Assembly (NCBI GenBank): GCA_045863575.1
Contig: BTUC01000401.1
Location: forward strand, 1-6,530
Direction: 5' to 3'
Source: JAAXZI01 sp045863575
GTDB lineage: Bacteria; Planctomycetota; Phycisphaerae; UBA1845; PWPN01
DNA length: 6,530 nt
Part shown: positions 1-6,530 of the stretch, one piece after another
How the letters are laid out: every line of letters starts with the position of its first letter
Numbering within the stretch: the first letter of the stretch is position 1
The notes under the pieces: generated by a model
The model's database searches: none
The model's input: the letters and a program-made list of their open reading frames with translations, nothing else
Told to the model about the DNA's origin: nothing
Made by a program: the position numbers and the translations under genes

Positions 1-1506
1 CTCGATGCGAAGCAGCAGCAGGTCGCGCAGGAAGTCGAACAGCTCGGGATCGAGCTCGGGCCGACGCCGTTTCGCCGCCTCCGTCGCCTGGCTGACATGC
101 TGCTCGTCTTCCGAGCTGGGCTGCTGCCGCGGTCGTACATAGCTGCGATACACCGGGAAGCATGCGGCCACCTCCCGCAACGCGGCGGTGAGCTGATCGC
201 GCGTGTAGTCACGGTGTCGCCGATGGCGCCGGCAGATTGTACTCAACAGCCCCAACAGCCGATTGACGTCTCCGCCCAGCACCTCGCGCAATACGAGCAG
301 CTTCTTGGATCGAACAATTTCAGGGAAGTCGACGCTCGCGCCGGTGAGCTCCTGGTAGAAGTCGGTCAGCGCTCGCTCGCCGCGCGGGTCCACGAAAAGC
401 CCGCCCACCTGGTTCATGAAGTCATAGCCGGTCATGCCCTCGACCGGCCAGCTGGGCAGATGCTCGCCCGGCTCGACGATCTTTTCCACGACAATCCAGG
501 CCTCGGGAGCAGCCCTGCGCAGCCTGCGGAGATAGCCCTCCGGGTCNNNNNNNNNNTCGATCCGCAACCCGTGCACCCGGCCCTCGTGAAGCCAGCGCAA
601 CACCCGCGCGTGCGACGCCGTGAATGTCTCTTCGTCTTCCACGCGAAGGCCGACGAGCGAAACGATGTCGAAGAAGCGCCGGTAGCCGAGCTGCTCTCTG
701 GCCAGGCGCCAGAAGGCCAAACGGTAGTACTGCCGGCAGAGCAGGGCGTCCAGCTTGCCCGGGTCTGCATTCCAGGCGGCGAGGCTCTCATCGACTGCCC
801 TCGCAGTGGCCGGTTGTTCTGAAAAGAGAGTGGCCAATCCCTGGCGGATGGCGTGCTGCTCCTCGCGGTGATTGATGCATGCGGGCACCTCCTCGACCTT
901 CTGGAGTTCGCCGCATCGTCGCGCCAGCTCCGCCAGAGCCGCCGAACCGCACGCCTCCGCGGCCTGCCCCAGCAGGGAGCCCAGTGATTCGATGGCCGCC
1001 GGGAAGCTCCGCTCGAAATACTCGAACGCGAAATGTCCTCCATCGCGGCTCAGTTGAACCTGGCCCGCATCCAGAACCCGGCCGATCTGGTCTCCGAGCG
1101 TGGGCAGGAGGATGCGTCCCGGGTTGCCCGCAGCCTGCCAGTCCACGTCGAAGAAATCGGCATACCGGCTGGCCGGCCCGTTCTCGAGCACGTCCTGCCA
1201 CCAGGGATTGTGCTCGCCGACGGCCATGTGGTTTGGAACCACGTCGAGCAGCAACTTGAGCCCGTGGGCCCGCAACGTCTCGACGAACCGCGCAAAGCCC
1301 GCGTCGCCCCCCAGTTCGCTGTTGACGCGCGTCGGGTCGGTGACGTCGTAGCCGTGCGTGCTGCCCGGGGTGGCCTGGAGCACCGGTGAACAATACACGT
1401 GCGTCACACCCAGCTCGGCGAGGTATTCCGCAACGCCGGCAGCGTCCTCGAAGGTAAAAGCGCTGCTGAGTTGAAGACGGTAAGTGGCATGGGTCAGATC
1501 GGGCAT
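1..1506 (-). CDS. treY: Maltooligosyltrehalose synthase TreY (GH13), 3' part beyond the window
   Basis: TreY converts the reducing-end alpha-1,4 bond of maltooligosaccharides to alpha,alpha-1,1, giving maltooligosyltrehalose, which TreZ cleaves to trehalose in the cytoplasm. The minus frame reads MPDLTHATYRLQLSSAFTF, a typical TreY N-terminus. GH13 region I is DVVPNH at residues 88-93. The nucleophile region GLRID ends at about D317. The acid/base motif WIVVEKI lies about 20 codons later, followed by EGMTGYDFMNQVGGLFVDP. The frame stays open to base 1, giving 502 codons including N positions. Family members run to roughly 700-950 residues, so the C-terminal third or more is missing, including the expected QQxxGPVMAKGxEDTAxYRY region. 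The ATG at 1506 is preceded in frame by the glgX stop and only four codons, so no earlier start is possible. The Shine-Dalgarno is weak. It is very probably cotranscribed with glgX. The 10-N gap at 547-556 keeps the frame. Confidence 0.95.
   Translation of the reverse strand, partial: MPDLTHATYRLQLSSAFTFEDAAGVAEYLAELGVTHVYCSPVLQATPGSTHGYDVTDPTRVNSELGGDAGFARFVETLRAHGLKLLLDVVPNHMAVGEHNPWWQDVLENGPASRYADFFDVDWQAAGNPGRILLPTLGDQIGRVLDAGQVQLSRDGGHFAFEYFERSFPAAIESLGSLLGQAAEACGSAALAELARRCGELQKVEEVPACINHREEQHAIRQGLATLFSEQPATARAVDESLAAWNADPGKLDALLCRQYYRLAFWRLAREQLGYRRFFDIVSLVGLRVEDEETFTASHARVLRWLHEGRVHGLRIXXXXDPEGYLRRLRRAAPEAWIVVEKIVEPGEHLPSWPVEGMTGYDFMNQVGGLFVDPRGERALTDFYQELTGASVDFPEIVRSKKLLVLREVLGGDVNRLLGLLSTICRRHRRHRDYTRDQLTAALREVAACFPVYRSYVRPRQQPSSEDEQHVSQATEAAKRRRPELDPELFDFLRDLLLLRIE
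547..556. other. Assembly gap (10 Ns) inside treY
   Basis: Ten Ns interrupt treY just after the codons for GLRI and the first two bases (GA) of the nucleophile Asp codon. On the far side the frame resumes as DPEGYLRRLR. In TreY proteins about six residues (HxDGLx) normally separate RID from DP, but the N run allows only three. The true missing length is therefore probably nearer 19 than 10 bases. Both lengths keep the reading frame, so the gene is not necessarily broken. Confidence 0.95.
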
Positions 1507-1518
1507 GGCGAATCGACT

Positions 1519-3675
<2,157 letters not shown>

Positions 3676-3850
3676 AGGCCATCACATTCTGAAAGTTGTA
3701 TCGAAAGCCCAAGCTGAACGATTCTTCGCAGCCCAGACGCACAGGTCAAGAGGGCGGCCAGGTCAGGTCGGTGCCATCGTATGGAGCGTGGTTCAAGATC
3801 AACAGGGTCGTGACGTGTCTCGGCTCCTTTCTATGTTGCTCGTCGGGCCC
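3676..3850. other. Upstream region of glgX, no gene recognised
   Basis: These 175 bases separate glgX from the tRNA-half repeat. Short open frames on the plus strand show no recognisable protein and read through into the repeat. The glgX promoter should lie here on the minus strand. I see no convincing -35/-10 pair or operator. Confidence 0.5.
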
Positions 3851-4010
3851 GGCCCTTCCCAATGGTCAGGAACGCGGTATAACGACCCGTTCGTCGGTTC
3901 TCATGTAGTGCGATTGCACAAATAAAGCCGACCTGCTGATTGCGTAAGTGATTGACCATGAAAGACTTGCGGGCATAATTCAGTGGTAGAATGCCAGGCT
4001 TCCCAATCTG
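3851..4010 (+). repeat. Direct repeat copy A (decayed promoter, leader and tRNA-Gly 5' half)
   Basis: This 160-base stretch aligns along its whole length with 6348-6507, at roughly four-fifths identity by eye, in the same orientation. Shared landmarks in order are GGCCCTT, AATGGNCAGGAACG-GGTATAA, GTCGG, TAGTGCG-TTGCAC, TTGCGTAAGTG, and an almost unbroken 38-base block ending in the tRNA D-arm and the start of the anticodon arm. Copy A is degenerate where copy B is perfect. Its -10 is TATAAC (3878-3883) with a poor -35 (TTCCCA, 3856-3861). The leader hairpin is reduced to GTGC/GCAC (3908-3919). The anticodon stem no longer pairs, and no T run follows. The similarity may extend about 15 bases further left. 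It lies between the chromosomal glgX and the accessory genes. Confidence 0.85.
3969..4010 (+). pseudogene. tRNA-Gly 5'-half remnant, degenerate (copy A)
   Basis: The sequence matches positions 1 to about 43 of a tRNA-Gly: acceptor 5' strand GCGGGCA, then TA, a D-arm ATTC-AGTGGTA-GAAT that pairs fully, then CCAGGCTTCCCAATCTG where the anticodon stem should be. An extra G and changes on the 3' side destroy the anticodon stem. No variable loop, T-arm or 3' acceptor strand follows. It cannot make a tRNA and is best read as a scar. Confidence 0.75.
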
Positions 4011-4144
4011 ATCAAACGCTACTTAAGCATCGGCCTCATGCATCATAAGTGCTTTCAGCGCAATATTTCACGCGCTAACGGCGTAATAGCCGGTGGGTCG
4101 ATTCATCGCCCTAAGTAGGTCCAGATCGACCCGTTAAGTAGACC
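4011..4144. promoter_or_regulatory. TAAGTAG motifs upstream of the AbiEi gene, possible operator
   Basis: This AT-richer stretch holds CTACTTAA at 4019-4026 and its exact inverse TTAAGTAG at 4134-4141, the latter ending three bases before the ATG. A further TAAGTAG lies at 4112-4118. The last two form a direct repeat of type CC(N)TAAGTAG(N)CC about 23 bases apart. AbiEi antitoxins of studied abiE operons repress their own promoter by binding repeats there, so an operator role is plausible but inferred. The same motif occurs in the hairpin arms of repeat copy B (6398-6421). I see no clear promoter hexamers and no Shine-Dalgarno. Confidence 0.35.
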
Positions 4145-4696
4145 ATGAGCACCAACGAAGCCCTGGCGCGGGGCATCCATCCGCGGACGCTGTACGCCAT
4201 GCGAGATGCCGGCGAACTGGAGCAACTCGCTCGGGGACTATACCGGCTGGCTGAACTGCCGCCGCTGAGTGAGCCGGATCTGGCCACAGTTGCCAAGCGG
4301 ATCCCCCAAGGCGTTGTCTGCCTGCTCTCGGCTCTGGCCTACCACGAGCTGACGACGCACGTTCCACACGAGGTCCACCTCGCGCTCCCGCGCACAGCAC
4401 GCCATCCGCGACTGGAATATCCACCCCTGCACGTGTACCGGTTCTCTCCCGAGACGTTCGAGGCCGGCATCGAAACGCACATCATCGACAAGATACCTGT
4501 CCGCATGTATCGGCCGGAGAAGACCCTCGCCGATTGCTTCAAGTACCGCAACAAGGTCGGCCTGGATGTCGCCCTCGAAGCGCTACGATCTTACCACAGT
4601 CGACAGGGCGCCCGGCTTCAGGCGGTGCTCGAATACTCCCGTATCTGCCGTGTCGAGCAGGTCGTTCGGCCCTACCTGGAGGCCGTTGTCGGATGA
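4145..4696 (+). CDS. AbiEi-family type IV antitoxin / transcriptional regulator, 183 aa
   Basis: This resembles AbiEi antitoxins, which pair a winged helix DNA-binding domain with a C-terminal domain that antagonises the AbiEii toxin without direct binding (type IV). Residues 8-34 (ARGIHPRTLYAMRDAGELEQ, then ARGLYRL) are the typical wHTH recognition segment. Further family-like stretches are VVCLLSALAYHELTTH (57-72), HEVHLALPR near 75-83, IPVRMYRPEKTLADCFKYRN near 120-139 and VGLDVALEALRSY. The ATG at 4145 has an in-frame TAG two codons upstream. The protein starts almost at the recognition helix, whereas relatives usually have about 15-20 more residues in front. The N-terminal helix may therefore be lost, or the family member is short. 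The stop overlaps the toxin start (ATGA at 4693-4696), as in coupled toxin-antitoxin operons. The family call is firm; function in this broken operon is uncertain. Confidence 0.85.
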   Translation: MSTNEALARGIHPRTLYAMRDAGELEQLARGLYRLAELPPLSEPDLATVAKRIPQGVVCLLSALAYHELTTHVPHEVHLALPRTARHPRLEYPPLHVYRFSPETFEAGIETHIIDKIPVRMYRPEKTLADCFKYRNKVGLDVALEALRSYHSRQGARLQAVLEYSRICRVEQVVRPYLEAVVG

Positions 4697-4950
4697 CGAA
4701 GCGGCAGATCACGAATGTCGCCGAGTCCGTGCATCGGCGTCTACTGAATATCGCCAAGCAGACCGATCGTCGCTTCAACGATCTCGTTCAGTACTACGCC
4801 GACGAGCGCTGGCTGTACCGGCTCTCGCAGTCGCAGCACGGTGAACGGTTCGTCCTCAAGGGCGCGTTGATGCTGCTCGTGTGGAAGACACCGGTCATGC
4901 GCCCGACTCGAGATATCGATCTGCTGGGCAGAACCAGCAACGACCTGTAA
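4693..4950 (+). CDS. AbiEii-family nucleotidyltransferase toxin, truncated to 85 aa (probable pseudogene)
   Basis: AbiEii toxins are nucleotidyltransferase-fold proteins that stop growth, in phage defence or plasmid and island maintenance. The reading frame starts at the ATG that overlaps the antitoxin stop by four bases, implying translational coupling. Residues 1-45 (MTKRQITNVAESVHRRLLN, then FNDLVQYYADERWLYRL) and FVLKGALML at 53-61 are standard for the family. PTRDIDLLGR at 71-80 carries the two acidic NTase residues D74 and D76. The protein then ends at TSNDL with TAA. Full-length relatives have about 250-300 residues, so roughly 70% of the fold is missing, including the C-terminal helical part. 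The DNA after 4950 shows no continuation in any frame that I can recognise, which points to deletion or recombination rather than a point nonsense mutation. It is probably inactive. Confidence 0.8.
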   Translation: MTKRQITNVAESVHRRLLNIAKQTDRRFNDLVQYYADERWLYRLSQSQHGERFVLKGALMLLVWKTPVMRPTRDIDLLGRTSNDL

Positions 4951-5060
4951 GCTGGTATCTGCCATCGTAGAAAGCCAAGACTTCCAGGCACACTGGCCGC
5001 CAGGTGGCCCGTGGGAACCTGGTCATAGCGGGTTCGGTTCCGCAAGACGGGACGCGGTAT

Positions 5061-5120
5061 GCCGCAACAAAGGCGCAAAACGCGCAATGAACCCGCAATA
5101 ATCGCGCAGAACGCGCATCT
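5061..5120. repeat. Six-unit 10-base periodic repeat with CGCA core
   Basis: Six consecutive 10-base blocks each carry CCGCA or GCGCA near the same offset: gccgcaacaa, aggcgcaaaa, cgcgcaatga, acccgcaata, atcgcgcaga, acgcgcatct. The period is close to one helical turn. It sits between the truncated toxin and the calcium-binding protein gene, ahead of the preferred GTG start, so it is probably non-coding. A similar array (gcgcaaacc, gcgcaagga, gcgcgagcg) lies inside the DUF559 gene near 5919-5947. Confidence 0.6.
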
Positions 5121-5160
5121 CTTTCCCGCCGAATGCGGAGCAGCGAAAGGTTCACGGTCC

Positions 5161-5165
5161 AGGAG
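5161..5165 (+). promoter_or_regulatory. Ribosome binding site AGGAG deciding a GTG start
   Basis: AGGAG lies seven bases before GTG at 5173, an ideal spacing. The earlier in-frame ATG at 5059 has no such site and would translate the periodic repeat into a low-quality N-terminus, so the GTG is preferred. Confidence 0.75.
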
Positions 5166-5172
5166 CATCCTC

Positions 5173-5553
5173 GTGGCGAAGCATAAGTCAAAGCGTGATG
5201 ACCAACGAGAACACCGCATCGAGATGGAGATCGTGGTCGACGCTCACGATGCCGACGAACGGGCGATGGGCTGGTACTACTACCTCGAAGAGAGGCTCCG
5301 ATGCCCGTTCACCGCAACCTGCACCACCAAGCGTGCGATCTCTCCGTTGCGCGTTGGCGATGAGGTAGAGGTCATCGGCATGCCGGGCGAGGACGAGTGT
5401 TCGCACGAGATGTTCGTCAGCATCCGGTGGGACAGGAAAGAAGGCCTGGCCGTGCCGCTGTCCCAACTGAAGCCCATCGACGATACGGACGAGCGAACCG
5501 AAGAGGCCGTCGCCGACTGGCATTACTGGGTCCGCATGGGTTACGAGTTCTGA
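5173..5553 (+). CDS. CcbP-like calcium-binding protein, 126 aa
   Basis: This matches what I know of the small acidic calcium-binding family that includes cyanobacterial CcbP (Pfam Calcium_bind). CcbP binds Ca2+ and buffers cytosolic calcium in heterocyst-forming cyanobacteria; the role of proteobacterial relatives is not established. From the GTG start, a charged N-terminus (about 1-16) leads to EMEIVVDAHDADERAMGWYY (17-36), then LEERLRCPFTATC (38-50), VGDEVEVIGM (61-70), EDECSHEMFV (73-82), PLSQLKPID (95-103) and the C-terminal DWHYWVRMGYEF (115-126). Acidic residues are plentiful and could bind metal. There is no signal peptide or membrane segment, so it should be cytosolic. The GTG start is supported by AGGAG seven bases upstream. 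An upstream ATG at 5059 would give 164 residues but reads through the periodic repeat. This is the only gene in the island that looks whole and well started. Confidence 0.85.
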   Translation: MAKHKSKRDDQREHRIEMEIVVDAHDADERAMGWYYYLEERLRCPFTATCTTKRAISPLRVGDEVEVIGMPGEDECSHEMFVSIRWDRKEGLAVPLSQLKPIDDTDERTEEAVADWHYWVRMGYEF

Positions 5554-5564
5554 AGCCGCGCGGC

Positions 5565-5735
5565 TGCCTCGAAGATGTGCAGCAGCTTCTGACCGATCTG
5601 AAGATCCAGCCCGTGATCCGGGACGAGCGATACGTCGGCACGCCCCTCGACGTCACGTTTCACGGCGAATTGCGAGTAGGGCAAGAGGCTGCCGCGGAAG
5701 CCATGCTGGCTCACGACACAGGAGTCCTCTCCGCT
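5565..5735 (+). pseudogene. Remnant of a TOTE-type DEAD/DEAH helicase (about 57 codons)
   Basis: The frame with codons beginning at 5565 reads CLEDVQQLLTDLKI, then RDERYVGTPLDVTFHGELRV, then GQEAAAEAMLAHDTGVLSA. This is the segment just before the Walker A motif in helicases of TOTE conflict systems (RDERxxGTPLDVTFxGxLxxxQ...LLxHDxGVL, normally followed by a GKT loop). Here the Walker A loop never appears: the frame continues as unrelated sequence to a stop at 6003-6005. There is no start of its own, because the piece begins about a dozen bases after the stop of the calcium-binding gene. It is a fragment of a much larger protein, of order 1000 residues, left by deletion or recombination. The assignment rests on remembered family motifs; a helicase origin is likely, the TOTE subtype less certain. 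Confidence 0.6.
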
Positions 5736-5854
5736 ATTCGATCCTGCTGCCGGCCAGTGCGGTTCCTGGCTGGCCGGCCGATGTTTCGCTGCCGATCGAT
5801 CCCCAATGGAAACAGGACTACGCGGCCAGCGTACGACCGCTTGTTCGCGACGGA

Positions 5855-6310
5855 GTGGATGCGCCGTTGGCGAATCTGTTCGTCCACGCCGCGCGGAGTG
5901 TCTCTCCGGATGCGGAGGGCGCAAACCGCGCAAGGAGCGCGAGCGAGACGTTCCTCTACCGCCGCCTGGAGATGTTGCCGGAAACAGCCGGTCGGTTTCG
6001 GCTGAACGTCGAGTTGCCCATCCCTTTCGACGGCTCGGGGAAGATGGAAGTCGATTTGCTGTGCGCGGACGCAACGGTGGCTGTAGAACTGGACGGCCGG
6101 CAGCATCTGGCCGACGCCGTCGCCTACCGTCGCGACCGGCGGAAGGACCTGCTGCTTCAGGAGAACGGCTACTTCGTATTGCGTTTTCTGGTCGAGGATC
6201 TGGGTAAGAATCTCGACGAAGTCCTCGATGCCATCCTGAGAACGCTCGCGCACCGCGGGAGAAGGCAAGCACGCTCCAGGTGGCAGATGGCGGCGGCGTG
6301 GCGACCATGA
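5855..6310 (+). CDS. DUF559-domain protein, PD-(D/E)XK endonuclease fold, probably 5'-truncated
   Basis: DUF559 proteins are Vsr-like nuclease-fold proteins often found near mobile DNA and restriction genes; most have no proven substrate. Counting from GTG 5855, SASETFLYRRLEML (28-41) is the N-terminal helix, and MEVDLL (64-69) followed by VAVELDGRQH (75-84) gives the metal-binding D67 and E78, D80 and H84. YRRDRRKDLLLQENGYFVLRF (91-111) is the closing helix-strand unit, and LDEVLDAILRTL follows. The domain looks intact. The start is doubtful: the same frame is open and protein-like back to about 5729 (LRYSILLPASA..., then WPADVSLPIDPQWKQDYA), but contains no start codon there, and GTG 5855 has no good Shine-Dalgarno. 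The original 5' end was probably lost at the junction with the helicase remnant. An array of about 10-base repeats lies inside at about 5919-5947. The C-terminal tail of ~20 residues is basic and undefined. Confidence 0.75.
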   Translation: MDAPLANLFVHAARSVSPDAEGANRARSASETFLYRRLEMLPETAGRFRLNVELPIPFDGSGKMEVDLLCADATVAVELDGRQHLADAVAYRRDRRKDLLLQENGYFVLRFLVEDLGKNLDEVLDAILRTLAHRGRRQARSRWQMAAAWRP

Positions 6311-6352
6311 AGAGCACCAGCTTTTCGAGCTGGGTGTCGTCGCCGAAGGCCC

Positions 6353-6380
6353 TTTCAAATGGCCAGGAACGAGGTATAAT
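6353..6380 (+). promoter_or_regulatory. Sigma70-type promoter of copy B
   Basis: TTTCAA at 6353-6358 and a perfect TATAAT at 6375-6380 are separated by 16 bases. Transcription would start near 6387 and run into the hairpin, the tRNA half and the terminator. In copy A the same places read TTCCCA and TATAAC with the same 16-base spacing, so that copy is probably weaker. Confidence 0.7.
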
Positions 6381-6397
6381 GACCAGCCGTCGGCTCC

Positions 6398-6421
6398 TAA
6401 GTAGTGCGCTTGCACTACTTA
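6398..6421 (+). other. Perfect 10-bp hairpin in the leader of copy B
   Basis: TAAGTAGTGC (6398-6407) and GCACTACTTA (6412-6421) pair perfectly around a GCTT loop. No T run follows, so it is not a terminator. It could be an RNA structure or a protein-binding palindrome. Its arms contain TAAGTAG, which also occurs upstream of the AbiEi gene. In copy A only four base pairs survive. Confidence 0.75.
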
Positions 6422-6465
6422 AGCGGGCATGCAGACTTGCGTAAGTGTTTGATTGTAAAAGACTT

Positions 6466-6514
<49 letters not shown>

Positions 6515-6530
6515 ATTGCGCAAGCATTTG

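Noticed and set aside
97..822. Long plus-strand open frame opposite treY
   Set aside because: It is antisense to a strongly conserved TreY coding frame in GC-rich DNA, carries no recognisable domain and has no ribosome binding site.
4999..5026. Inverted repeat CCAGGT/ACCTGG as a possible terminator after the truncated toxin
   Set aside because: The stem has only six pairs with an 11-base loop, and no T run follows.
5029..5046. GCGGGTTCGGTTCCGC, resembling a tRNA T-arm that could be the missing tRNA-Gly 3' half
   Set aside because: The invariant A of the T-loop is replaced by G, the stem pairs over only four bases with an eight-base loop, and no variable loop or acceptor strand flanks it.
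5061..5120. CRISPR-like array
   Set aside because: The 10-base units have no spacers and are far too short for CRISPR repeats.
5059..5172. Upstream ATG extending the calcium-binding protein to 164 residues
   Set aside because: The extension translates the periodic repeat and lacks a ribosome binding site, whereas GTG 5173 has AGGAG at seven bases and matches the expected family N-terminus.
6307..6444. 45-codon frame starting with ATGA overlap to the DUF559 stop
   Set aside because: It reads straight through the copy B promoter and hairpin, has no family resemblance and no ribosome binding site. The DNA is better explained as a promoter and leader.

Overview
The window is GC-rich bacterial DNA, most likely from a proteobacterium and perhaps a gammaproteobacterium. 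The glgX-treY pair resembles the glycogen/trehalose cluster of pseudomonads, and the tRNA-Gly(CCC) remnants are close in sequence to proteobacterial glyU-type genes. A run of 10 Ns marks it as a draft or metagenome assembly. No taxonomic marker is present, so the placement is tentative.

Left part (1-3675, all minus strand): conserved chromosomal metabolism. glgX (glycogen debranching enzyme, complete) is followed after 12 bases by treY (maltooligosyltrehalose synthase), which runs off the left edge. GlgX frees linear maltooligosaccharides from glycogen, and TreY turns their reducing end into a trehalose unit that TreZ (not in the window) would release. The N run lies next to the catalytic nucleophile codon of treY.

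Middle (3676-4144): a gene-free stretch of 469 bases. It holds a decayed 160-base element (copy A: promoter-like sequence, leader and the 5' half of a tRNA-Gly gene). Repeated TAAGTAG motifs follow, just ahead of the next gene.

Right part (4145-6310, all plus strand): a patchwork accessory island. In order it holds an AbiEi-type antitoxin, an overlapping AbiEii-type toxin cut to 85 residues, a six-unit 10-base periodic repeat, an intact CcbP-like calcium-binding protein with a GTG start and a good ribosome binding site, a remnant of about 57 codons from a TOTE-type helicase, and a DUF559 endonuclease-fold protein that seems to have lost its original start.

Right edge (6348-6514): copy B of the 160-base element, much better preserved. 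It has a -35/-10 promoter, a perfect 10-bp hairpin, the 5' half of tRNA-Gly(CCC) up to the end of the anticodon arm, and a T run that turns the anticodon arm into an intrinsic terminator.

The most interesting feature is this pair of direct repeats built on a half tRNA gene with its promoter, bracketing broken defence cargo. I read it as scars of repeated integration at a tRNA-Gly(CCC) gene in which the 5' half was left behind each time. Copy B may also be transcribed as a small RNA.
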